The translations under genes were made by a program, and so were the position numbers. 64,000 nucleotides of DNA from Pseudomonadota bacterium (GTDB lineage: Bacteria; Pseudomonadota; Gammaproteobacteria; Steroidobacterales; Steroidobacteraceae), in NCBI GenBank assembly GCA_016703895.1, contig JADJBE010000006.1:1-64000 (forward strand), given 5' to 3'. Of this stretch, positions 39,290 through 48,287 are shown piece after piece; positions within the stretch are counted from its first letter, which is position 1, and each line of letters begins with the position of its first letter. Below the pieces are notes generated by a model, which was given only the letters and a program-made list of their open reading frames with translations, did no database searches and was not told where the DNA came from.

Positions 39290-39316
39290 CGTATATACTT
39301 TATACATACGCGTCAA
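39290..39316 (-). promoter_or_regulatory. brnTA promoter with overlapping palindrome
   Basis: A 21-base imperfect palindrome (39290-39310) with outer arms CGTAT and ATACG lies immediately before brnT. On the minus strand a -35-like TTGACG (complement of 39311-39316) stands beside it, and AT-rich -10 candidates fall inside the palindrome. This layout fits an autoregulated toxin-antitoxin promoter. It is also one of the most AT-rich patches in the window. Confidence 0.55.
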
Positions 39317-39336
39317 GTGCGCAGCGCCGAAGGCGC

Positions 39337-40704
39337 TTATTCGATGCCGAGCTTCTGAATCCGGTAGCGCAGTGCGCGGAAGGTCATGCCGAGCAATTTG
39401 GCGGCAGCCGTCTTGTTATAGCGCGTCTGTTCCAGCGCCTTGATGATCGCGGCGCGCTCGACTTCCTCGAGCCGTTCGCCCAGGGCACCGCCGCCAGCGG
39501 TGCCGATCAACGGACCGGTCTCACGTCCGCCGGGCAAATCAGCCGATCCGGCCAGCGTACGAAGCTGCAGGTCGCTCAATTGGATGGTGCCGTCCGTGCA
39601 CAGGGCCAGCGCACGCTCGAGCGTGTTTTCAAGCTCACGTACATTGCCGGGGAACGGGTATTCGCTGAGCGCACGCAACGCATCGGCAGACACCGCAGCG
39701 GCTGGCACGCCTATCCGTCGCGACAAGCGCCGCACGATCGTTTCGATCAGATCGGGTATGTCTTCGCGGCGCTCGCGCAGCGGCGGCACGCGCAGATCGA
39801 TCACATTGATGCGGTAGTAGAGGTCTTCGCGAAACCGCCCCGCGCGCACGAGTTCGCCCAGATCCTTGTGCGTCGCGGACAGAAAACGCACGTCGATCGC
39901 CTGCTCGCGCGACTCACCCACCGGGCGTACGGTCTTTTCCTGTATCACCCGCAGCAGCTTGACCTGCATGTGCAGCGGCAGGTCGGCCACTTCGTCGAGG
40001 AACAGCGTGCCGCCTTCGGCGGCGGCAACCAGGCCGGGCTTGTCGGCCACGGCACCCGTGAAGCTGCCGCGTTTATGGCCAAACAATTCGCTTTCCATCA
40101 GCTCGGTCGGGATCGCGCCGCAGTTGACGGCGATGAACGGCTGGTCGGCACGTGAGCTCGCGCTGTGGACCATACGGGCCACCAGTTCCTTGCCGGTGCC
40201 GGATTCCCCAAAGATATGCACGGGTGCCTGGCTGCGCGCAACTTTCTGAATCATTTCCCGCAGCCGCTCCATCGCGGGGCCACGACCAATCAGCATCGGC
40301 CCGCGGCGCAGCGTGGCGCCAGGATCATCGTCGGTAGTGGTTAGTTTGATCGCGCTCGCTACCAGCTTGCGCAACACACCCAGATCGAGGGGTTTGGAGA
40401 CGAAGTCAAACGCGCCGAGCTTCAGCGCCCGGACGGCGGATTCGACGTTGCCGTGCGCGGTGATGACGGCGCAGGGTATGCCGGGCTGGTTGGCGCCCAG
40501 CCACTCCACCAGCTCCAGACCATTGCCGTCGGGCAGGCGCATATCGGTGAGGCAGAGGTCGAAACGCTGCGCTTTCAACAGTTTCTTGGCGCCCGCGACG
40601 TCGCCCGCCGACTGGGTCGCCAACTTCATGCGCGACAACGTGAGGCAGATCAACTCGACCAGATCGGGTTCGTCGTCGACGACGAGTACTTGCACGGTTG
40701 CCAT
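39337..40704 (-). CDS. pilR: Sigma54-dependent response regulator PilR
   Basis: PilR activates pilA transcription with RpoN. The 455-residue protein has a receiver domain with the phosphorylated aspartate at 54 (LCLTDMRLPDG), an AAA+ domain with Walker A FGESGTGKEL (165-174), the sigma54-contact loop GSFTGA (213-218) and Walker B TLFLDEVADLP, and a C-terminal Fis-type helix-turn-helix ending NKTAAAKLLGMTFRALRYRIQKL. It lies 43 bases after pilS. The matching sigma54 promoter is at 37646-37661. Confidence 0.95.
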   Translation of the reverse strand: MATVQVLVVDDEPDLVELICLTLSRMKLATQSAGDVAGAKKLLKAQRFDLCLTDMRLPDGNGLELVEWLGANQPGIPCAVITAHGNVESAVRALKLGAFDFVSKPLDLGVLRKLVASAIKLTTTDDDPGATLRRGPMLIGRGPAMERLREMIQKVARSQAPVHIFGESGTGKELVARMVHSASSRADQPFIAVNCGAIPTELMESELFGHKRGSFTGAVADKPGLVAAAEGGTLFLDEVADLPLHMQVKLLRVIQEKTVRPVGESREQAIDVRFLSATHKDLGELVRAGRFREDLYYRINVIDLRVPPLRERREDIPDLIETIVRRLSRRIGVPAAAVSADALRALSEYPFPGNVRELENTLERALALCTDGTIQLSDLQLRTLAGSADLPGGRETGPLIGTAGGGALGERLEEVERAAIIKALEQTRYNKTAAAKLLGMTFRALRYRIQKLGIE

Positions 40705-40747
40705 CAGCTGATTCTAGCGGACCGCGCAGGTTGCGAAGTCGATGCTG

Positions 40748-42402
40748 TCACGCTTCCCAGCGCTCAGGGTCGGCAAACACCACCCGGAACACGCTACCGC
40801 CCCCGCTACGCGGTTCGTAAACCAGCAGCGCGCGATTGCTCTGCGCTAATTCGCGGGCGACGAACAGGCCGAGTCCGGTGCCACGCCCACCCGCGGTGAA
40901 GAATGGTTCGAAAATCCGCTCGCGATGCGGCTCCGGAATGCCGGGGCCGCGATCCGCGACCTCGAGAAACGGTCGGCTACTTTTTTGCAGCCGACCGAAA
41001 CGCAGTTCGACGCGCGGTTCTGCACCGGGGTGTACGCCATATTTGAGTGAGTTCTCACACAGGTTCCAGAGGATCTGGCGCAGATGCGACGGGTCGGCGC
41101 GCACGCGCACGTCGAACTGTGGCCCGGCAAGTTCCAATTGACCTGCTTTCACTTGCATAGTCGCCGCGAACTCGGCACAGAACGACTCCAGCCAGCCGCG
41201 CAGTTCGAAGTCGACGTGTTTGGCCGACTCACGGCGCGACATCGACAAGACATTGTCGATAATCTGGCGCACGCGGTCGCCGTTCACGCGGATGATCTCG
41301 GTCAGGCGCTTATCCTCGGCCGGCAGCGCCGCCGATTCTGCTAACAACTGTGCCGCATGGCTCATCGCGCCGACGGGATTCCTGATTTCGTGCGCGATGC
41401 TCGCCGAGAGTCGACCGAGCGAGGCGAGCTTGGACTGCTGCACTTTTTCCTCCAGCGCGCTCGTGTCCTCTAGAAACACAATGATAGGCGCCGGCTCGCT
41501 GGTACCCAGCGGTGCGAAATGTGGCCGGATCTGCTGGCCGCCGTCGGCTGCCAGCATGGTGGGCGGCTCGGCGGCGGGGCCTGTATCGATCGGACCTGAT
41601 GCGGCTTGGCGCCAAGTCTCCAAGTGATAGAGAAGCTGTGGTGAGGCTTCGCCGAGCAGCGCGTCCGGATACGCGCGGCGGTCACCCAGCAGATGTGCCG
41701 CCGATTCGTTGATCAGCCGGATACGGCCCTCGGGATCGACCACCAGAATGCTCTCGCGCAGATGCTGCACGATGTACTGCGACAGCTGCTCCATGTTGGC
41801 GAGATCGACCTCCTGCCGACGTACGATCGCCTCGCTCTCACGCAAACGCTTGGTGATCGGCCAGACGAGCAGCGCCACCAGAAAGATGATGGCGCCCAGA
41901 ATGCCGGTGGCCGGATAGTCGTTGAGCTCCGCGATACCGATGACGTGGCTGGCGATCTGTTGCAGTAACAGCGCGACGGTGGCGAGCGCCGCCAACAGAA
42001 AGGCGTCGCGACTGTCGGCTAACAAGGCCATGGCGCCCACTGGCACGACAAACAGAATACCGAGGCCACTGGCGACGCCACCGCTGGCATAGAGCAACAG
42101 GCCGATCGCGACCGCGTCGAGTACGGCATGCACGAGCGTCGTCGTTCTCAGCGAACGGAACAGGCGCCGGCCGGTCGCGACGATGGCAATGCCAGCGGCG
42201 AAGTACACGATGCACACCCAGAGGAACAACTGCGGCTCGGCCGAGCCGATCGGCGACGCAGCGCCGACGCCGGCGCGCGCACCGCCAGCAGTGCGGGCGG
42301 AATCAGGAGCCGATACAGATTGACGAGACCCAGAACCCGCCACGCGAGATCGGTTGGCGCGTTGGGCGTGGTGGCTGCAGCGTTTGCCATTCTCGACATC
42401 AT
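40748..42402 (-). CDS. pilS: Sensor histidine kinase PilS (frameshifted)
   Basis: PilS senses pilin levels in the membrane and phosphorylates PilR. The kinase core has a PAS-like region, the histidine box ASIAHEIRNPVGAMSHAAQLL, the N box LWNLCENSLKYG, and G boxes DRGPGIPEPHRE and GRGTGLGLFVAREL. About six membrane spans precede it. The first span (LGLVNLYRLLIPPALLAV) lies in a different frame; adding one base near 42290 joins it to RAGVGAASPIGSAEPQLFLW, giving about 551 residues. Start codons at 42402, 42399 and 42390 are all possible. It is divergent from sucC with about 100 bases between. Confidence 0.92.
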
Positions 42403-42501
42403 AACGGCTGCGCGGCGACCGATGACCAATTCCGCACTGGCGCCGGTGGGCCGATGTCCGCGACAATAGCGGTCCCAACCTGTCTCGAATCGGGCCCGTC
42501 T

Positions 42502-43668
42502 ATGAATCTGCATGAGTATCAGGCCAAAGAGGTCTTCCGCGAATATCACATCCCGGTGCCGGCGGGCTACGTCGCTCGGTCGGCGGACGAAGCCGTCGCC
42601 GCGGCCAAAAAGTTAGGCGGCTCGGTCTGGGTTGTTAAGGCGCAGGTCCATGCGGGCGGCCGAGGTAAGGCGGGTGGCGTGAAGCTGGCGCGCGATTTTG
42701 AGGCCGTGCGCAAAGCTGCGGCCGGCATGTTGGGGCAGCGGCTAGTTACCAAGCAGACGGGCGCGGAAGGCCTGCCTATCGAGGCGGTGTACGTCGAAGA
42801 AGGCTCGGACATAGCGCGCGAGATCTATCTCTCGCTGACGCTCAATCGCGAGCGCAGCCGCATATCCTTGATCGCCTCGAGCGCCGGCGGCATGGATATC
42901 GAAGAGGTAGCCGAAAAGACGCCGGAGCAGATTCTGCGCGTCGATATTCACCCTGCTGCCGGCTTACAGCCCTATCAATGTCGCGAACTCGGGTTCGGCC
43001 TCAAGCTCACCGGCCCACAAATGAAAGAGTTTCAGGTGATCGTGCTTGCCCTGTATCGACTGTATCTGGAGCGCGATGCTGGTCTGCTCGAAGTCAATCC
43101 GCTGATTGTCACCAAGGCCGGCAAGCTGCTGGCGCTCGATGCCAAGTTCAACGTCGATCCGAACGCGATCTTCCGCCAAAAGGCGCTCGCCGCGATGCGC
43201 GACACCAGTCAGGAAGACCCAATGGAGCGCGACGCCAGCGCGCACGATCTCAACTATGTATCGCTCGACGGGGATATCGCCTGCATGGTGAACGGCGCTG
43301 GGCTGGCGATGGCCACCATGGACTTGATCAAGCTGCATGGCGGCGCACCGGCCAACTTTCTCGACGTCGGCGGCGGCGCCACGGCGGAGCGCGTCACCGT
43401 CGCCTTCAATCTCATCCTCTCCAATCCGAACGTACGGGCGATTCTGGTCAATATCTTTGGCGGCATCGTCCGCTGTGATCTGATTGCCGAGGGTGTGGTG
43501 GCGGCCGTGAAGAACGTGGGCGGCAAAGTGCCGGTGGTGGTGCGGCTCGAGGGCACCAATGCCGAGCAGGCGCGCGCGATGTTGGCCGAGAGCGGCCTGG
43601 CTATCACCCCGGCAAGCGATCTGACTGATGCGGCCGTCAAGTCAGTCGCGTTTGCCGCGCGTTCCTAA
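42502..43668 (+). CDS. sucC: Succinyl-CoA synthetase beta subunit SucC
   Basis: SucC forms, with SucD, the TCA-cycle enzyme that converts succinyl-CoA to succinate while making a nucleoside triphosphate. From ATG 42502 it is 388 residues: MNLHEYQAKEVFREYHIPVP, the ATP-grasp lysine region VWVVKAQVHAGGRGKAGGVKL, LEVNPLIVTKAGKLLALDAK, and the C-terminal NIFGGIVRCDLIAEGV. Upstream in-frame sequence does not match the family. sucD follows after 33 bases. Confidence 0.97.
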   Translation: MNLHEYQAKEVFREYHIPVPAGYVARSADEAVAAAKKLGGSVWVVKAQVHAGGRGKAGGVKLARDFEAVRKAAAGMLGQRLVTKQTGAEGLPIEAVYVEEGSDIAREIYLSLTLNRERSRISLIASSAGGMDIEEVAEKTPEQILRVDIHPAAGLQPYQCRELGFGLKLTGPQMKEFQVIVLALYRLYLERDAGLLEVNPLIVTKAGKLLALDAKFNVDPNAIFRQKALAAMRDTSQEDPMERDASAHDLNYVSLDGDIACMVNGAGLAMATMDLIKLHGGAPANFLDVGGGATAERVTVAFNLILSNPNVRAILVNIFGGIVRCDLIAEGVVAAVKNVGGKVPVVVRLEGTNAEQARAMLAESGLAITPASDLTDAAVKSVAFAARS

Positions 43669-43701
43669 GCGCCACGCGCCAGCCATACAGGACAACGATC
43701 T

Positions 43702-44763
43702 ATGAGCATTCTCGTCAATAAAAGAACACGCGTGATCTGCCAGGGCTTCACCGGCCAGCAGGGCACGTTCCACTCTGAGCAGTGCCTGAAGTACGGCACG
43801 CAGCTCGTCGGCGGCGTCACGCCTGGACGCGGCGGCGACAAGCATCTCGGCTTACCCGTGTTCGATACCGTGCGGGACGCGGTGCAAAAGACCGAGGCGA
43901 CCGTCAGCATGGTCTACGTACCCGCGGCCTTCGCCGCGGACGCCATTCTGGAAGCTGCGGACGCCGGTATCGAGCTGGTCGTGTGTATCACCGAAGGGAT
44001 TCCGGTGAACGACATGGTGCGCGTGAAAGCCACGCTCGCCGGCACCGGTACGCGCCTGATCGGGCCTAACTGCCCCGGCATTATCACCCCCGGGGAATGC
44101 AAGATCGGCATCATGCCGGGCTTCATCCACAAGAAGGGTAGAGTCGGGATCGTGTCACGATCGGGCACGCTAACTTATGAGGCGGTCTTCCAGACCACTA
44201 ACAAAGGACTCGGACAGAGCACCTGTGTCGGTATCGGTGGTGATCCGGTGCGTGGCCTGAATTTCGTGGACGTGCTCGAGCTGTTCGAGCGCGATCCGCA
44301 GACCGAAGGCATCATCATGGTGGGTGAGATCGGCGGCACGGACGAAGAGGTCGGCGCCGAGTTCATTCGCCGCTTCGTGACCAAGCCGGTCGTCGCCTAC
44401 ATCGCTGGCGTGACCGCGCCGCCCGGCAAACGCATGGGGCACGCGGGTGCGGTGATCGCCGGCGGCAAGGGCACGGCGGCGGATAAGTACCGCGCGCTGG
44501 ATCGCGCCGGTGTGCGTACCGTCAAGTCGCCCGCGGATCTGGGCAAAGCGATGGCGGAGGAACTGACGAAGTCGGCCAAGCGCAGCAAGGCGAAGCACAT
44601 CCAACCCGCGGCGAAGCGCGCGGTGGCCAAGAAGACGCGAACTGCACCCAACAAGGCGCGAGTAGCACCCAAGAAGACGCGGGTGGCGCCTAAGAAGTCG
44701 ACGCGGTCGAGCGCCCGGCGTGCAGTCCCCGCGAAACGCAGCAAAGGCAAGCGAGGCAGGTGA
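43702..44763 (+). CDS. sucD: Succinyl-CoA synthetase alpha subunit SucD with a basic C-terminal tail
   Basis: SucD binds CoA and carries the phosphohistidine. The first ~290 residues are a normal alpha subunit: CQGFTGQQGTFHSEQ, GGVTPGRGG, GPNCPGIITPGECKIGIMPG, SRSGTLTYEAV and the active histidine in GKRMGHAGAVIAGG (near 246). The protein is 353 residues, however, against about 290 in E. coli. The extra ~60 residues (from about 44576) consist almost only of lysine, arginine, alanine and proline, with a repeated APKKTR/APKKST motif, like histone H1 or AlgP tails. The frame is clean and runs straight into nadE (GTGA overlap), so the tail looks real. Confidence 0.95.
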   Translation: MSILVNKRTRVICQGFTGQQGTFHSEQCLKYGTQLVGGVTPGRGGDKHLGLPVFDTVRDAVQKTEATVSMVYVPAAFAADAILEAADAGIELVVCITEGIPVNDMVRVKATLAGTGTRLIGPNCPGIITPGECKIGIMPGFIHKKGRVGIVSRSGTLTYEAVFQTTNKGLGQSTCVGIGGDPVRGLNFVDVLELFERDPQTEGIIMVGEIGGTDEEVGAEFIRRFVTKPVVAYIAGVTAPPGKRMGHAGAVIAGGKGTAADKYRALDRAGVRTVKSPADLGKAMAEELTKSAKRSKAKHIQPAAKRAVAKKTRTAPNKARVAPKKTRVAPKKSTRSSARRAVPAKRSKGKRGR

Positions 44764-46391
44764 GCGCGACGCCCCGTCTGAAGCTGGCGCTTGCACAGCT
44801 CAATCTGTTGGTCGGGGACGTCGGTGGCAATGCCACGCGGGTACTCGAAGCGTTGGCGCACGCCCGCGACAAGCTCGGCGCCGATCTGTTGGTCTGTCCG
44901 GAACTGACACTGTCGGGCTATCCACCGGACGATTTGTTGTTCCACCGCGGCTTTCAGCGACAGGTGGAGACGGCCCTCGCCACGGTGCGAGCCAGCACCC
45001 GAGGTTGTGCCGCGCTGGTGGGCTATCCCGAATATGCGGGCACGCAGATCTTCAACAGTGCGTCCGTGATTGCTGACGGCGAGCTTGTCGCCACCCACCG
45101 CAAGTCCAGTCTGCCTAACTACAAAGTGTTTGACGAGAAGCGCTATTTCAAGCGCGGCAACCACGCCACGGTGTTTGACTTGCGCGGCTTTCGGGCAGGA
45201 CTGCTCATTTGTGAGGATGTCTGGGATGCGGATCCTGGTCAGTTGGCGCTGGACGAGGGCGCGGAGTTTCTGATCGTGATCAATGCCTCGCCATACGAGT
45301 GGCGCAAGCAGGCCAATCGTGAGGACATCGTGCGCCGGCGCGTGCTTGATGTCGGTGTGCCGGTGGTCTATGTCAACTTGTTAGGCGGACAGGACGAACT
45401 GGTGTTCGATGGACAGTCGTTCGTCATGGACGCTGCGGGCAATGTGGTAATGCGCGCGCCTGCTTTTGAGGCAGGCATTTTCGCCATTGAGTTCGAGCGG
45501 ACGGCGACCGGCGTGGCGCCGATTCCAGGAGTAATCAGTCGTGAGCTTGATGATGTCGAGAGCGCCTATCAGGCGATCGTACTCGGAGTGCGTGACTACG
45601 TTGGCAAGCATGGTTTCCCGGGTGTCGTATTGGGGCTCTCTGGCGGGATCGACTCGGCGCTGACCCTCGCAATAGCCGTCGACGCCTTGGGCGCTGACAA
45701 AGTACACGTGGCGATGATGCCGTCGCGCTACACCTCGGATATTAGTGTCACCGACGCTGAGGAACAGGCGCGCGCACTCGGCGTGCAATACAGCGTGCTG
45801 CCGATCGAAAAAATGTTTGAGGCAACGCTCGAAACTCTGCGCGAGGAATTTGCCGGTCGTCCCGCGGATGCCACCGAGGAGAATATTCAATCGCGGTGCC
45901 GGATGCTGATTCTGATGGGCATCTCCAACAAGACCGGCAAGATGCTGCTGACCACGGGTAACAAGAGCGAAATGGCCGTGGGCTACGCCACGCTCTACGG
46001 CGACATGGCTGGCGGCTTTGCGCCAATCAAGGACTGTAGCAAGATGCTCGTTTACCGCTTGAGCGAGTATCGCAATTCGCTCGGCCGCGTGATCCCGCAG
46101 CGGGTGATCGACCGACCGCCGTCGGCCGAGCTACGGCCCGACCAGCGCGACAGCGATTCCTTGCCGCCCTACGAAGTGCTGGACGCAATTCTCGGCGCCT
46201 TCATTGAAGAAGACCTCTCGGTGGACGAGATCTGTGAGCGCGGCTTCGACCGTGCCACCGTGGGTCGGGTGCTCGATATGGTCAAACGCAATGAGTACAA
46301 GCGACGGCAGGCCCCGCCGGGCGTGCGGGTGAGTGGCCGTGCTTTTGGCCGCGACTGGCGTTACCCGATTACCAACGGCTATCGACGCTAG
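44760..46391 (+). CDS. nadE: Glutamine-dependent NAD+ synthase NadE
   Basis: NadE makes NAD+ from deamido-NAD+ and ATP, with ammonia released from glutamine. The 543-residue protein has an N-terminal nitrilase-like glutaminase domain with glutamate in CPELTLSGYPPDDL, lysine in HRKSSLPNYKVFDEKRYF and cysteine in LLICEDVWD. The C-terminal synthetase domain has the PP-loop GLSGGIDSALTLA (near residue 293) and TTGNKSEMAVGYATLYGD. A GTG start overlaps sucD, so NAD synthesis is probably co-expressed with the TCA-cycle genes. Confidence 0.96.
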   Translation: MSATPRLKLALAQLNLLVGDVGGNATRVLEALAHARDKLGADLLVCPELTLSGYPPDDLLFHRGFQRQVETALATVRASTRGCAALVGYPEYAGTQIFNSASVIADGELVATHRKSSLPNYKVFDEKRYFKRGNHATVFDLRGFRAGLLICEDVWDADPGQLALDEGAEFLIVINASPYEWRKQANREDIVRRRVLDVGVPVVYVNLLGGQDELVFDGQSFVMDAAGNVVMRAPAFEAGIFAIEFERTATGVAPIPGVISRELDDVESAYQAIVLGVRDYVGKHGFPGVVLGLSGGIDSALTLAIAVDALGADKVHVAMMPSRYTSDISVTDAEEQARALGVQYSVLPIEKMFEATLETLREEFAGRPADATEENIQSRCRMLILMGISNKTGKMLLTTGNKSEMAVGYATLYGDMAGGFAPIKDCSKMLVYRLSEYRNSLGRVIPQRVIDRPPSAELRPDQRDSDSLPPYEVLDAILGAFIEEDLSVDEICERGFDRATVGRVLDMVKRNEYKRRQAPPGVRVSGRAFGRDWRYPITNGYRR

Positions 46392-46425
46392 CGGCCGAGT
46401 TCGACCCGCAAGCTGGCCTATGCCG

Positions 46426-47253
46426 CTAGCTCCAGGGCTTCCACCAGCGCTTGCGCTGCGGGCCTTCGTTGTCCGAGCGGCTCGATCCCGGCTCGGCCGA
46501 GTAGTTGGCTTGGTAGACCGCGCGGGTTTGTTGCGCCAGCTCGCCCAAGCCGAGCTTTTCGTATGACAGGATCATGATCTCGAGCGCTTCGCGTACCGCG
46601 GGCGCACCGTCGTACTGCTCGATAGTCTGTTTGGCGCGCTGCGCGGCGGCTACATACGCCTCGCGCTTGATGTAGTAGCGCGCCACCGACAGCTCATAGC
46701 TCGCGAGCCGATTGCGCAGATAGACCATGCGCCGACGCGAGTCATGCGCATAGTCGCTCTTGGGGAACTGCTCGACCACGGTGCGAAAAGCAGCGAATGA
46801 CTTGCGCGCCGTGGTCGGCGGTCGCTCTGACAGATCCACGTTGAACAGCCGCTCGAGCGAATTGGGCGTGCGGGCGAAGTCGACCAGCCCTTTGATGTAC
46901 CAGGCGTAGTCGATGCGCGGGTGGGTGGGGTTCTCGCGGATAAACTGATCAGCGGCGTCGATCGCCGACTCGCTCTCGCGTGCCTTGTAATAGGCGTAGA
47001 TCAGATCGAGACGTGCCTGGCGCGATGCCTCGGCAAATGGAAAGCGGGCATTAAGGGCCTCGTAGACCCGGATGGCGCCGTCGAAATCCTGGTTATCGAG
47101 GCTTTTGCGCGCCCGGTCGTAAAGCAACTGCGGATCGGCGAGGCGATCCAGCCGGTTCTCGGGCTTAGTGCGACAGCCAGTGGTGCCGGCAGCGACGATA
47201 GCGAGGCACAGGGCGAGCAGCGCGACGCGCGGGGTGATGAACTTAATTAGCAA
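46426..47253 (-). CDS. bamD: Outer-membrane assembly lipoprotein BamD
   Basis: BamD is the essential lipoprotein of the BAM complex that inserts beta-barrel proteins. I choose the TTG at 47253, preceded by AGAGG, because it gives a lipoprotein signal (LIKFITPRVALLALCLAIVAAGTTGC) and 275 residues; a longer frame upstream lacks signal character. Tetratricopeptide-like repeats follow, with LYDRARKSLDNQDFDGAIRVYEAL and YEKLGLGELAQQTRAVY. The divergent rluD starts 68 bases away, the usual bamD-rluD arrangement. Confidence 0.95.
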   Translation of the reverse strand: MLIKFITPRVALLALCLAIVAAGTTGCRTKPENRLDRLADPQLLYDRARKSLDNQDFDGAIRVYEALNARFPFAEASRQARLDLIYAYYKARESESAIDAADQFIRENPTHPRIDYAWYIKGLVDFARTPNSLERLFNVDLSERPPTTARKSFAAFRTVVEQFPKSDYAHDSRRRMVYLRNRLASYELSVARYYIKREAYVAAAQRAKQTIEQYDGAPAVREALEIMILSYEKLGLGELAQQTRAVYQANYSAEPGSSRSDNEGPQRKRWWKPWS

Positions 47254-47321
47254 AACGGCCTCTGGAAATACCGGGGCGGACAGGTAAGTATATCGGCCCC
47301 TGAGCGCATCCGACCATTCAC

Positions 47322-48287
47322 TTGACTGAGAAGTTCCAGATTCACCAGTTTGAGCTGCCCTTTGACCTTGCCGGTCGACGGCTCGACCAGGCGCTCGCGC
47401 AGCAGTTGCCACAGTATTCCCGCTCGCGACTGCAGCAGTGGATCACGCTGGGTGCCGTGCTGGTCGACGGCAAAGCGCCGCGTTCCCGCGATGTGGTGCT
47501 CGGTGGCGAATCCGTGCGTGTCGAAGCGCGCCTCGAGGCAGACACGACGGTGCTGCCGCAGACCATGCCGCTGAACGTCGTCTACGAGGACGAGTCCATC
47601 CTGATCATCGACAAGCCCGCCGGCAGGGTCGTGCACCCAGGTGCGGGCAATCGGGACGCTACTTTGCAGAATGCCTTGTTAGCCTACGACCAACGCCTCG
47701 CGTTGCTGCCGCGCGCCGGGCTGGTGCACCGTATCGACAAGGACACCAGCGGCTTGTTGGTAGTCGCGCGTAATCTGATTTCCCACACCGCACTGGTGGC
47801 AAGAATGGCGGAACATGCGGTCGAGCGCGACTATCTGGCGGTCTGCGTCGGCCGGATGACGGCCGGTGGGACGGTCGATGCACCGATCGGACGGCATCGT
47901 ACGCAGCGCACCAAAATGACCGTGCGGACCGATGGGCGCGCGGCCGTCACGCACTATCGGGTGCAGGAGCGGTTTCGTGGTCACACCTATCTGCGCGTGC
48001 AACTCGAAACCGGCCGCACTCACCAGATTCGCGTGCACATGGCGCACGTCGGCTACCCGCTGGTCGGCGACCCGCTCTACGGCGGGCGACCCAAGTTGCC
48101 GCCCAAGGCCACGCCTGAGTTGTTAGCAACGCTAGCTGTATTCAAGCGTCAGGCGCTGCATGCCGCACAGCTGCGGCTCGCGCATCCCGAGACCGGCGAG
48201 CCGCTCGAGTTCTCGAGCCCGTTGCCGGCCGACTTCGTACACTTGCTCGATGTGTTGCGAGCGGACGTGGTCGCCAACGCTGCATGA
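47322..48287 (+). CDS. rluD: 23S rRNA pseudouridine synthase RluD
   Basis: RluD forms pseudouridines 1911, 1915 and 1917 in helix 69 of 23S rRNA. The 321-residue protein starts at TTG 47322. It has an N-terminal S4 RNA-binding domain (GRRLDQALAQQLPQYSRSRLQQWI), the catalytic aspartate in LVHRIDKDTSGLLVVA, and LETGRTHQIRVHMAHVGYPLVGD. It is divergent from bamD and overlaps pgeF by 4 bases. Confidence 0.95.
   Translation: MTEKFQIHQFELPFDLAGRRLDQALAQQLPQYSRSRLQQWITLGAVLVDGKAPRSRDVVLGGESVRVEARLEADTTVLPQTMPLNVVYEDESILIIDKPAGRVVHPGAGNRDATLQNALLAYDQRLALLPRAGLVHRIDKDTSGLLVVARNLISHTALVARMAEHAVERDYLAVCVGRMTAGGTVDAPIGRHRTQRTKMTVRTDGRAAVTHYRVQERFRGHTYLRVQLETGRTHQIRVHMAHVGYPLVGDPLYGGRPKLPPKATPELLATLAVFKRQALHAAQLRLAHPETGEPLEFSSPLPADFVHLLDVLRADVVANAA

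Noticed and set aside
47254..47412. Longer N-terminus for BamD
   Set aside because: The upstream part lacks a signal peptide, while the TTG at 47253 has a ribosome site and gives a proper lipoprotein signal.
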